DNA of 7,214 nt from Bacteroidales bacterium (GTDB lineage: Bacteria > Bacteroidota > Bacteroidia > Bacteroidales > UBA7960). This document shows, piece after piece, positions 1 through 6,827 of the stretch; position 1 is the first letter of the stretch; the number at the start of each line of letters is the position of its first letter. The stretch lies in the NCBI GenBank assembly GCA_007124575.1, contig SLEW01000056.1:1-7214 (forward strand), written 5' to 3'. The position numbers and the translations under genes are program-made. The notes under the pieces are model-generated. The model worked only from the letters and a program-made list of their open reading frames with translations, was not told where the DNA came from and did not search any database.

Positions 1-162
1 ATCCAGCCACCAGGGTCCATCAAGGAATACCGAGATGCGTCCGTTGTTGTTTTGGTAATTGCCCGCTTTCTCAATTGTTTCTGCCATCAGGCCCACTGCG
101 ACCAGCATGCTTAACAAAAACCAAATCATCCGGAGCTTTGCTCTTTTCATATACATACCCAT
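1..162 (-). CDS. Exported protein of unknown function, N-terminal fragment
   Basis: An open frame enters from the left edge and reads on the minus strand. In-frame ATG codons lie at 162-160, 156-154 and 150-148, and the nearest upstream in-frame stop is at 217-219. The visible protein is about 54 residues. The best start may be the third ATG, since MKRAKLRMIWFLLSMLVAVG is a textbook signal peptide: basic N-region, then a hydrophobic core, with a plausible cleavage site after LMA. The mature part begins ETIEKAGNYQNNNGRISVF and continues through DGPWWLD to the edge. I do not recognise the family. The signal peptide supports export to the periplasm or beyond. The gene is divergent from the esterase-family gene, with about 400 bases between them. 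The reading frame and signal peptide are seen directly; the start choice is inference. Confidence 0.6.
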   Translation of the reverse strand, partial: MGMYMKRAKLRMIWFLLSMLVAVGLMAETIEKAGNYQNNNGRISVFLDGPWWLD

Positions 163-372
163 AAGCTTCTTGATTAGGGAATCCAAATATTTCTGCTGGC
201 AAAAATACGGAAAATCAGGCAATTTATCATAATGTATATGCTGATGGAATGCTTGATATCGTGAAGATTATAGCCTTTTCCGACAGGTTGTGCAAATCAT
301 CCTATCCGCTCTGTAAAATACCCGCTTAAATGGGGCAGAAACACCCGGTATGTCTGTAAAAAAAGCTTTTTC

Positions 373-411
373 CGGCCTTTTGCCTGGCAGTAAGGCTAAA
401 TGGCCGTTTTT
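373..411 (+). terminator. Terminator-like hairpin with T-tract
   Basis: CGGCC at 373-377 pairs with GGCCG at 402-406. TTT at 378-380 pairs with AAA at 398-400, with T401 bulged. After a T381/T397 mismatch, GCCT at 382-385 pairs with AGGC at 393-396. The loop is GGCAGTA and TTTTT follows at 407-411. This is the architecture of an intrinsic terminator reading rightward. No gene precedes it on the plus strand in this window, so it would act either as an attenuator in a long leader of the esterase-family gene or as an insulator. Read leftward, the stem is followed after a few bases by a T-run at 364-358, so weak termination on the other strand is possible too. The pairing is seen directly; the function is inference. 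Confidence 0.4.
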
Positions 412-435
412 CCTAACGAATTTCCGGGAGTTTTA

Positions 436-443
436 TATATTTG
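436..443 (+). promoter_or_regulatory. Candidate Bacteroidota -7 promoter element
   Basis: TATATTTG matches the Bacteroidota sigma-ABfr -7 consensus TAnnTTTG exactly. It lies about 118 bases upstream of the esterase-family start codon and in the correct orientation. The expected upstream TTTG-like element is weak: only GTTTTTC around 406-412 is nearby, at a spacing somewhat longer than usual. A start just downstream would give a leader of roughly 110 bases containing the short ORF and hairpin described separately. Confidence 0.35.
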
Positions 444-487
444 TCCAGGAATGGTCTTTTGGCTTAGCGCTTTTAACACACACGACG

Positions 488-521
488 ATGATTATCTCAT
501 GGCGAGCTCTCCACGCATGAG
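488..521 (+). promoter_or_regulatory. Possible leader peptide ORF overlapping a hairpin
   Basis: ATG at 488 opens a ten-codon frame, MIISWRALHA, ending at TGA 518-520. It overlaps an inverted repeat in which CTCATG (496-501) pairs with CATGAG (516-521), extended inward by CG/CG (503-504 with 514-515) after a bulged G502, leaving a nine-base loop. The stop codon lies inside the right arm of the stem. The arrangement sits 40 bases upstream of the esterase-family gene and is formally like translation-coupled leader peptides, but a ten-codon ORF can arise by chance. No Shine-Dalgarno precedes the ATG, which says little in this phylum. Confidence 0.2.
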
Positions 522-560
522 CGGGACAGGCATCTGACCGAAATATAAAAATTACAAACC

Positions 561-1895
561 ATGAAAAACATCTTTAGTGTTTTGATCTTTCTGCTGCTTG
601 GCTTTTCGGTAAGCTGTGCCGAATCCCGTAATTTGGAAGAGGACGAGCTGGTTTCCTACATCCGCGACCGGGCGTACAACCTGGAGGATGCTTCCGATCT
701 TGACCACATCCTTGCGGCAGCAGGAGACAGAAAGCTGGTGCTTATGGGTGAGGCAAGTCATGGCACCCGGGAGTATTACGCCTGGCGCGACAGCATCAGC
801 AGGCGCCTTATAGCGGAACATGATTTCAGCTTTATCGCGGTGGAGGGTGACTGGGCCCGTTTGTTTGAGCTGAACCGTTATGTGAAGGATCTGCCTGGTG
901 CCGCATCCAGTGCCCGGGAGGTTCTTATGGAGCTGGAACGCTGGCCCCTGTGGATGTGGGGTAACGAAGAGGTGGTAGCACTCGCGGAGTGGCTGCGCGA
1001 TCATAATGATCATTTGCCCCTTGAGGAAAAGGTAGGTTTTTATGGCAAGGATGTATATGATGAGTGGAGTTCCCTCGACGAGGTGCTTGCCTTCCTGGAG
1101 GCGCACAACCGCGAATTACACCGGGAGGTGGAGTCCTATTATGATTGCCTTGGCCGGTATGGCCGCGACAGCTGGCAGTATGCTCAGAGTGTTGCCCGGG
1201 GTGCCCCTGATTGTGTTCTTCAGCTCGAAAACGCCGTGGATATTATCAGGGAACATGCCCATCTTTTTGATGACCTGCCGGACTATGAATATTTTTTTCT
1301 GAAGCAGAATGCCCTGGTGGTAAAACATGCTGAAAAGTTTTATCGCCTGTCGGTCGGCAGGCAGGATGCCAGCTCCTGGAACAGCCGGGTCAACTACATG
1401 AACCTTGCAGTGAATCGCTTGCTTGATTTTTATGGAGATGACGCCAAAGGTATCGTATGGGCGCATAACACCCATGTTGGTGATGCACGGTTTACCGAGA
1501 TGCGGCATCGCGGCCAGGATAATATCGGTCAGCTTGCCAGGGTGGAACACGGCCCTGAGGAGGTATTTCTCATCGGGTTTACTACCCATTCGGGCACGGT
1601 ACAGGCCGGAGCGGGCTGGGGACAGCAACGACAAAAAATGGAAGTGCCGGAAGCCCCTGACAACAGCATCGAAGGTATTTTTGCCCGGACAGGCCTGGAT
1701 CGCTTTTCCTTGCTTTTTGATGATGAGGACCGCACACACCAGGCTTTTATGGAACCACTGGGCAATCGTGCGATAGGGGTGGTGTATAATCCTGTACAGG
1801 ACAGACATCAGTATGTTCAAACTGTTGTGCCTATGCGCTATGATGCCGTGCTTTTTTTCCGGGAAACCGAAGCATTGACTCCATTAATCCCCTGA
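561..1895 (+). CDS. Exported erythromycin-esterase-family protein (Ere/EreB-like hydrolase fold)
   Basis: The 444-residue product spans the family's usual core plus an export signal. Residues 1-19 are MKNIFSVLIFLLLGFSVSCA-like: a charged start, a hydrophobic stretch and Cys19 followed by an acidic segment. This suggests a lipoprotein, although Ser at the lipobox -3 position is not canonical. Family motifs follow in order: GEASHGTREYY at 63-73 (Glu64, His67 equivalent to the catalytic pair of Ere enzymes), VEGDW at 94-98, GFYGKDVYDEW at 159-169, WAHNTHVGDAR at 300-310 (His302, His305), GFTTHSGTV at 339-347 and a C-terminal RAIGVVYNP at 403-411. Characterised members hydrolyse the macrolide lactone in the cytoplasm; many homologues have unknown substrates, so resistance should not be assumed. 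ATG 561 is chosen because it gives the complete signal sequence. The upstream bases are A-rich with no Shine-Dalgarno. It converges on the response regulator with 77 bases between stop codons and no clear terminator there. Confidence 0.9.
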   Translation: MKNIFSVLIFLLLGFSVSCAESRNLEEDELVSYIRDRAYNLEDASDLDHILAAAGDRKLVLMGEASHGTREYYAWRDSISRRLIAEHDFSFIAVEGDWARLFELNRYVKDLPGAASSAREVLMELERWPLWMWGNEEVVALAEWLRDHNDHLPLEEKVGFYGKDVYDEWSSLDEVLAFLEAHNRELHREVESYYDCLGRYGRDSWQYAQSVARGAPDCVLQLENAVDIIREHAHLFDDLPDYEYFFLKQNALVVKHAEKFYRLSVGRQDASSWNSRVNYMNLAVNRLLDFYGDDAKGIVWAHNTHVGDARFTEMRHRGQDNIGQLARVEHGPEEVFLIGFTTHSGTVQAGAGWGQQRQKMEVPEAPDNSIEGIFARTGLDRFSLLFDDEDRTHQAFMEPLGNRAIGVVYNPVQDRHQYVQTVVPMRYDAVLFFRETEALTPLIP

Positions 1896-1972
1896 TCTAA
1901 GGGCAAAAGGTCGAAATGTCGAAAGGTCCGGCCGTGGCAGATGTTTTCCGCATCAACCTCGAATCCCAAACT

Positions 1973-3148
1973 TTAAACTCTTTGCCCACCCAGAGGCTGT
2001 GCAAACTGGCGAACGCTTTCACCGGTAATTTCTTTGTCGCAAAGGATAGCCAGGCGTTCAATCACATTGCGAAGCTCTCTTACATTGCCTGTCCACTGAA
2101 TAAGCTTAAGCTCTTCAAGAGCGTCATCGGTAAAGGCTTTGGGTGGCATATTCTGCTCATGGAGCACTTCGTCGAGGAAATGTTCAGCGAGCAAGGGGAT
2201 GTCATCTGCTCTTTCGTTGAGGCTGGGTACATGGATGAGGATCACGCTGAGTCTGTGATAGAGGTCTTCTCTGAAGTTGCTTTTTTTTATTTCCTCCTGG
2301 ATTTCCTTGTTGGTAGCTGCAACAACCCTTACATCTACAGGTATCTCTTTTTCTCCTCCCACGCGGGTGATCTTGTTTTCCTGGAGCGTACGCAGCACTT
2401 TGGCCTGGGCTGCATGGCTCATGTCGCCGATTTCATCAAGGAAGATGGTGCCTCCGCTGGCCAGCTCGAAGTTTCCTTTTTTCTGCTTGATCGCACTGGT
2501 AAAGGAGCCCTTTTCGTGGCCGAAAAGCTCGCTTTCGATGAGTTCAGAAGGGATGGCGGCACAGTTGACCTCTATGAAGGGGCCTTTTGCACGGTTGCTG
2601 AGCTCGTGGATCCATCGGGCTACAAGCTCCTTGCCTGATCCGCTCTGCCCCGTGATAAAGATCCGTGCATCGGTAGGTGCCACGCGCTCTATCATCTGCT
2701 TGATGCGCTGAATGGGCTCCGACTCTCCGATCATGTCATATGTTTTGCTCACCTTGCGCTTAAGAGCCTGGGTTTCTGTTACCAGCTGCTTCTTTTCGGT
2801 GGCATTGCGGATGGTAATAAGCAGGCGGTTGAGGTCCAATGGCTTGGAGATAAAGTCAAAAGCCCCCTTCTTAATGGCTTCTACAGCCGTATCTATGGTG
2901 CCGTGGCCTGATATCATCACCACCACAGCATCCGGCTCCCTTTCCTTGATCTTGTCAAGCAGTTCAATGCCATCCATTTGGGGCATCTTGATGTCACAAA
3001 GGATGACATCAAACGGGCCCAGCTCCATCTTATCAAGGGCCTCCAGGCCGTCTTCAGCCAGGATGACCTCGAACTTCTCATTTTCCAGAATGTCTTTCAG
3101 GGTGTTCCTTATGCTTCGTTCGTCGTCTACAACAAGAATTTTTGACAT
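1973..3148 (-). CDS. Response regulator with sigma-54-activator AAA+ domain, no Fis-type HTH
   Basis: This 391-residue NtrC-type regulator has a receiver domain at about 1-118 with acidic Asp8/Asp9, phosphoacceptor Asp52, Ser80 and Lys102. A AAA+ domain follows at about 138-370: Walker A GQSGSGKE (167-174), Walker B GGTIFLDEIGD (232-242), arginine-rich FREDLYHRL (292-300) and sensor II GNVRELRN (354-361). The sigma-54 contact loop is GSFTSA (214-219) rather than GAFTGA. NtrC-like proteins usually continue for a further 50 to 80 residues into a Fis-type helix-turn-helix; this one stops about 30 residues after sensor II. The 77-base gap downstream encodes no such helix in any minus-strand frame I read, so this is not a simple frameshift. 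It probably responds to a histidine kinase encoded elsewhere and activates RNA polymerase without its own DNA-binding domain. It lies 84 bases after the permease gene, on the same strand. No promoter was recognised in that gap. Confidence 0.92.
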   Translation of the reverse strand: MSKILVVDDERSIRNTLKDILENEKFEVILAEDGLEALDKMELGPFDVILCDIKMPQMDGIELLDKIKEREPDAVVVMISGHGTIDTAVEAIKKGAFDFISKPLDLNRLLITIRNATEKKQLVTETQALKRKVSKTYDMIGESEPIQRIKQMIERVAPTDARIFITGQSGSGKELVARWIHELSNRAKGPFIEVNCAAIPSELIESELFGHEKGSFTSAIKQKKGNFELASGGTIFLDEIGDMSHAAQAKVLRTLQENKITRVGGEKEIPVDVRVVAATNKEIQEEIKKSNFREDLYHRLSVILIHVPSLNERADDIPLLAEHFLDEVLHEQNMPPKAFTDDALEELKLIQWTGNVRELRNVIERLAILCDKEITGESVRQFAQPLGGQRV

Positions 3149-3232
3149 GGTATGTGGATTTTTTGAGACTATTGCTTTGATACGTTATGGATAAATGCGT
3201 GCGTTTTCTGGCTTATTATTTATCATGGGATA

Positions 3233-4570
3233 TCAGGCATGCGTAATCCACTTCCAGAGTTCCCGGTAGTTAACTTTTTTGCCGTACATCAGTATTCCCG
3301 TGCGGTATATACGTGCTGCCAGCCACGTGGTTGCCATGAAGCCTATGATGAGCAGGCCTCCTGACAGCATCAGCTCCATGTAGGGCACCCCGAATGGGAT
3401 TCTTACCATCATGATCACGGGAGACGTGAGGGGGATGATAGAAAGCCAGAAAGCTACCGGACCATCCGGGTTGGATATTACCAGGTTGCTCATGATGATG
3501 GCAAGCAGCAATGGCACGGTCACGGGAAGCATGAACTGCTGTGTGTCGGCTTCGTTGTCAACAGCGGAGCCGATGGCAGCAAAGAGGGCGGCATACAACA
3601 GGTATCCTCCCAGGAAAAAGAAGATAAACGAGACTATCATCACAGGGAAGTTTATGGCAGACAGCCCTTCAAGCAACTGCCCTGCCATGGTGTCTTGTTG
3701 CTGGATAAGCTCTCTCTGCTGTTCCATCTCTTCCATGCTCAGCACCTGTGAGCTGCTGATGAAAACCCTTTCATCGGGTGTGAACTGAAACAGGTCGGGC
3801 ATGGCAAACTGAAAAATCCCGACAATAAAAAATGTAAGGAAGACCCAGATTAGGAATTGGGTGAGACCAACAAGGCCTACACCCATTATTTTGCCAATCA
3901 TAAGTTGAAAAGGCCTTACTGAAGACACGATGATCTCCACGATGCGGCTGGTTTTCTCTTCCAGAACGCCTCTGAGTACCTGGGAGCCAAATAAAAAGAT
4001 AAATATGTAGATCAGCAGGCCGCTTACAATTCCGAGTCCCATGCTGATTTCGGGATAATCGGTGATCAGCTCGCCATCGTTCTGGATGCGTATAGCCTGT
4101 ATGTTCACAGGTGTTTCTATTTTTCGAAGCACTTCTTCGTCTATGCCGGCATGTTCAAGCTTCAGACTTTCAAATTCGAGTTTCAGGATGTTTTCGATCA
4201 GAAGCCTGGCGTTGAGGTTTACTGATTTCTCTGAGAAAAGCCGCAAGGTAGAAGGGGCCTGAAAGGCTGCTTCCGGGATGTGAAGCACGGCATCAAAGCG
4301 GCCGTCGTGCATGAGCTCCAAAGCGTGGTCTATGTTGGTGCCCAGGGGCGTAAAGCGCACGTTATCCCTGTCATCAAAGGCGTGAACGAAATAGTCTGAA
4401 TTGTCGACAATCGCCACATCGTACTCACTGTCTGACCATTGTGCCACCACGACCGGAACGATCACGATGGCTGCCATCAGTAAAGGCCCCAGGATGGTCA
4501 TTACCACAAAAGAACGTTTCCTGACCCTGCTCAGGAATTCACGTTTTATTATGGTGGAGGTTTTTCCCAT
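3233..4570 (-). CDS. ABC-2 type exporter permease, NatB/YhaP-like
   Basis: The 445-residue membrane protein has the NatB/YhaP-type ABC-2 layout. A basic N-terminus with REFLSRVRKRSF precedes TM1 (about 20-43), then comes a large extracytoplasmic domain (about 45-175), followed by a cluster of membrane segments at about 179-198, 228-256, 308-335, 346-364, 372-390 and 398-420. Family-typical motifs are EEKTSRIVEIIVSSVRP (204-220), the cytoplasmic stretch expected to contact the ATPase, then GSAVDNEADTQQFMLPV (334-350), PLTSPVIMMVRIP (380-392) and the C-terminal RIYRTGILMYGKKV (420-433). The loop at 256-306 is rich in Glu, Gln and Met and predicted to be extracytoplasmic. The start codon lies 28 bases after the ATPase stop, consistent with co-transcription and one transporter. 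The substrate is not evident: NatAB of Bacillus exports sodium, but this family also includes exporters of other substrates. There is no Shine-Dalgarno. Confidence 0.9.
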   Translation of the reverse strand: MGKTSTIIKREFLSRVRKRSFVVMTILGPLLMAAIVIVPVVVAQWSDSEYDVAIVDNSDYFVHAFDDRDNVRFTPLGTNIDHALELMHDGRFDAVLHIPEAAFQAPSTLRLFSEKSVNLNARLLIENILKLEFESLKLEHAGIDEEVLRKIETPVNIQAIRIQNDGELITDYPEISMGLGIVSGLLIYIFIFLFGSQVLRGVLEEKTSRIVEIIVSSVRPFQLMIGKIMGVGLVGLTQFLIWVFLTFFIVGIFQFAMPDLFQFTPDERVFISSSQVLSMEEMEQQRELIQQQDTMAGQLLEGLSAINFPVMIVSFIFFFLGGYLLYAALFAAIGSAVDNEADTQQFMLPVTVPLLLAIIMSNLVISNPDGPVAFWLSIIPLTSPVIMMVRIPFGVPYMELMLSGGLLIIGFMATTWLAARIYRTGILMYGKKVNYRELWKWITHA

Positions 4571-4598
4571 TCCGGTACTTTTTGAGTTTGTGTGTTTT

Positions 4599-5564
4599 TT
4601 ATCTGGGCTTTATATGCTGTTTATCTGTTTCTGCTGATTCTGCCGGAAACCTTCCGGTCACCTGCTTGATGAAGATGTCGTTCATGCTGGGTGTGAGTTC
4701 TTTGAAGGCTACCAGCTGCGCTTCCCTAAGCAATGGTTGCAGCAAATCGTTGGCAGGTGTATCATTTAGTATCTTTACCCTGGCCCGTGTGCTATCTGTC
4801 GTTCCTGTGCTTGTCAGCAAGCGAAAGCGGTCATCAAGCATATTTTCCAGCGGTTTCTTCATATTTTCCAGCTCGACTTCATAAATCCTGCCGGCATGTT
4901 GTTTCTTGATCTGCTGTACCTGGCCTTCCAGGATTTTCTCCGATTTGTTTATCAGGGCGATATGGTCACATAGCTCTTCCACTGAGGCCATGTCATGAGT
5001 GGAAAAAATAATGGTGGCTCCGTCGTGGCGCAGTTTCAGGATCTCTTCCTTAAGGATGTTTACATTGATGGGGTCGAATCCGGTGAAGGGCTCGTCGAAT
5101 ATGAGCAGGCTGGGTTTATGCAGCACGGTGATAATAAATTGTACTTTTTGCTGCATTCCTTTGGAAAGCTCTTCCACCTTTTTATTCCACCAGGGCGTGA
5201 GGTCGAAGCGTTCAAACCATTGTTTGAGCAGTTTGCGGGCGTCAAAACCATTGAGTCCTTTGAGACGTGCCAGGTACTCTGCCTGTTCTCCCACTTTCAT
5301 TTTCTTATACAGCCCGCGTTCTTCTGGCAGGTAGCCTATCTGTTCCACATGTCTGGGCTTAAGGTGCTCATTGTTCAGAAATATCTCACCGTTGTCGGGG
5401 CCTATGATCTGGTTGATGATCCGTATGAGGGTGGTTTTTCCTGCTCCGTTTGGTCCGAGAAGTCCAAAAATACTTTGCTCCGGGATTTCCAGGCTTACGT
5501 CGTTGAGTGCCCTGTGGTTGGCATACTCCTTAATGATATGTTCGGCGCGCAATAGGGCATCCAT
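4599..5564 (-). CDS. ABC transporter ATP-binding protein, NatA-like
   Basis: This 321-residue soluble ATPase powers the permease encoded next. It shows Walker A GPNGAGKTT (37-45), the NatA-family GYLPEERGLY (77-86) where the Q-loop glutamine is replaced, signature LSKGMQQK (133-140), Walker B LLIFDEPFTGFDP (153-165) with catalytic Glu158, and the switch His190 in FSTHD. The segment from about 225 to 300 matches in position the C-terminal extension common in this subfamily (DUF4162-like); after it a hydrophilic tail ends the protein. The LSKGM signature and the EERGLY Q-loop variant are normal for NatA-type ATPases and are not signs of decay. The start codon is 24 bases after the dnaJ stop, so it is probably in the same transcript. 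Function as an exporter ATPase is well supported; the cargo is unknown. Confidence 0.93.
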   Translation of the reverse strand: MDALLRAEHIIKEYANHRALNDVSLEIPEQSIFGLLGPNGAGKTTLIRIINQIIGPDNGEIFLNNEHLKPRHVEQIGYLPEERGLYKKMKVGEQAEYLARLKGLNGFDARKLLKQWFERFDLTPWWNKKVEELSKGMQQKVQFIITVLHKPSLLIFDEPFTGFDPINVNILKEEILKLRHDGATIIFSTHDMASVEELCDHIALINKSEKILEGQVQQIKKQHAGRIYEVELENMKKPLENMLDDRFRLLTSTGTTDSTRARVKILNDTPANDLLQPLLREAQLVAFKELTPSMNDIFIKQVTGRFPAESAETDKQHIKPR

Positions 5565-5588
5565 AATATATTGGCTTAAGACATACTA

Positions 5589-6758
5589 TCAATTAAATAC
5601 GTCTTTCATTTTTTCGAAAAAGTTTTTGTCCGTTTTTTTCGGATCGGGTATGAAGTTTTCGGAAGCATCCAGGCTTTTCAATATTTCTTTTTCTTCTGTG
5701 GTAAGTTTCTGTGGTGTCCATATGTTGATGTTCACCAGCAGGTCGCCACGGCCGTAGGCATTTACTGAGGGCAGCCCTTTGCTTTTAAGCCGCAGTACTT
5801 TACCAGGCTGTGTGCCGGGTTCGATTTTGATTCTGGCCTTTCCTTCGAGCGTAGGTACTTCTATCGTGGTACCCAGTGCAGCTTGCGGAAAGCTGACGTG
5901 GTGGTCGTAGAGCAGGTTTTGCCCGTCGCGGATGAGTTGGCTGTGGGGTTTTACTTCCACCATCACGATAAGGTCGCCGGGTATGCCTCCTCTTGGGGCT
6001 GCATTTCCTTTGCCACTGAGTGCCAGCTGCATGCCATCCTCCACTCCTGCGGGGATGTTAAGGCTGATGACCTCCTGATCTTTGACAATGCCGTTGCCGT
6101 AGCATGATGAGCATTTATCCTGGATGGTTTGCCCTTCGCCGCTGCAGCTCGGGCATGTCGAGGTGGTCTGCATTTGGCCCAGGAAGGTATTGGTAACGCG
6201 GGTTACACGTCCGGCGCCATTACACGTGGAGCATGTACTGAAGGCGCTGCCGTCTTTTGCCCCGGTGCCGTTGCATGGGTTGCAGGCCACATATTTATTA
6301 ACCTTAACGCGCTTTTCTGCACCTTTGAGAACATCTTCGAGGGTAAGTTTCACTTTGATCCTGAGGTTGGACCCTTTGTTGGTCCTGCGTCCGGAGCGGC
6401 GACCGGTGCCTGTTCCGAAGCCACTGAAGCCGCCACCTCCTCCGAAAGCCTCTCCGAAGATATCGCCAAACTGGCTGAAGATATCGTCCATGGACATGCC
6501 ACCGCCAAAACCACCGGCACCGCCAAAATTATTACCCATGCCTGCATGGCCATACTGGTCGTAGCGTGCCTTTTTCTGCGGGTCACGAAGCACCTCATAC
6601 GCCTCGGCTGCCTCCTTGAATTTTGCTTCAGCCTCCTTGTCGTCAGGGTTCTTGTCGGGATGATATTTCAAAGCCTTCTTGCGATAAGCCTTTTTGATCT
6701 CCTCAGGCTTGGCGTCCCGTGATACCTCTAATATTTCGTAATAATCTCTTTTTGCCAT
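5589..6758 (-). CDS. dnaJ: Chaperone protein DnaJ (Hsp40)
   Basis: This is a full-length class I J-protein, 389 residues, the co-chaperone that delivers unfolded clients to DnaK and stimulates its ATPase in the cytoplasm. The J domain spans about 1-70 with the HPD triad at 33-35. A Gly/Phe-rich linker runs from about 73 to 120 with repeated GG and GFGG units. The zinc-binding domain has four CxxCxGxG repeats with cysteines at 159/162, 176/179, 202/205 and 216/219, all intact. Two beta-sandwich client-binding domains and a dimerisation tail follow, including LPSVNAYGRGDLLV at 329-342. The start MAKRDYYEIL is canonical. It lies 69 bases after the grpE stop on the same strand, the usual chaperone pairing, with dnaK outside the window. 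Expression is probably heat-shock linked through the upstream operon promoter, which is not visible here. Confidence 0.98.
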   Translation of the reverse strand: MAKRDYYEILEVSRDAKPEEIKKAYRKKALKYHPDKNPDDKEAEAKFKEAAEAYEVLRDPQKKARYDQYGHAGMGNNFGGAGGFGGGMSMDDIFSQFGDIFGEAFGGGGGFSGFGTGTGRRSGRRTNKGSNLRIKVKLTLEDVLKGAEKRVKVNKYVACNPCNGTGAKDGSAFSTCSTCNGAGRVTRVTNTFLGQMQTTSTCPSCSGEGQTIQDKCSSCYGNGIVKDQEVISLNIPAGVEDGMQLALSGKGNAAPRGGIPGDLIVMVEVKPHSQLIRDGQNLLYDHHVSFPQAALGTTIEVPTLEGKARIKIEPGTQPGKVLRLKSKGLPSVNAYGRGDLLVNINIWTPQKLTTEEKEILKSLDASENFIPDPKKTDKNFFEKMKDVFN

Positions 6759-6827
6759 AAACCGTTATCATTCAAATTCAATGAGCAAAACCAGTTTTTG
6801 TTCCGGGTTTGCTTCTTATCAAAAAAA

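Larger units (their letters stand above)
163..560. other. Divergent intergenic region with regulatory-looking structure
   Basis: About 400 bases separate two divergent start codons. I find no substantial protein gene here on either strand. The sequence is visibly AT-richer than the neighbouring genes. Moving rightward it contains a short palindrome AAAAAGCTTTTT at 360-371, a GC-rich interrupted hairpin with T-tract at 373-411, a Bacteroidota-like -7 element at 436-443, and a ten-codon ORF overlapping an inverted repeat at 488-521. On the minus strand I found no good TAnnTTTG match to drive the left-hand gene. About 200 bases nearest that gene (163-357) show nothing I can name. Confidence 0.6.

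Noticed and set aside
360..371. Palindrome AAAAAGCTTTTT as a protein-binding operator.
   Set aside because: A simple A/T-run palindrome of this kind is common by chance in AT-rich intergenic DNA, and there is no second copy.
561..1895. Calling this gene a macrolide resistance determinant.
   Set aside because: Family membership alone does not show macrolide hydrolysis; the protein appears to be exported, and no mobile-element signature flanks it.
1890..1903. CCCT...AGGG hairpin across the esterase stop codon as a terminator between convergent genes.
   Set aside because: It has only four pairs with a six-base loop and no T-run after it on either strand.
1916..2638. A 240-codon plus-strand open frame opposite the response regulator.
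   Set aside because: The minus strand encodes a clearly recognisable receiver and AAA+ protein; the opposite frame has no recognisable motif and is a shadow.
4738..4756. Minus-strand sequence resembling a -24/-12 sigma-54 promoter (TGCCAACGATTTGCT).
   Set aside because: The invariant GG of the -24 element is absent, and the site is inside the ABC ATPase coding region with no suitable gene start nearby.
6129..6722. A long plus-strand open frame opposite dnaJ, rich in Ala and Gly.
   Set aside because: It mirrors the Gly-rich linker and zinc repeats of dnaJ on the other strand and has no independent support.
6783..6803. Inverted repeat GAGCAAAA / TTTTGTTC between grpE and dnaJ, which could look like a terminator or a heat-shock operator.
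   Set aside because: The stem is AT-rich; on the transcribed minus strand it has a mismatch, and no T-tract follows. It does not match the CIRCE consensus either.
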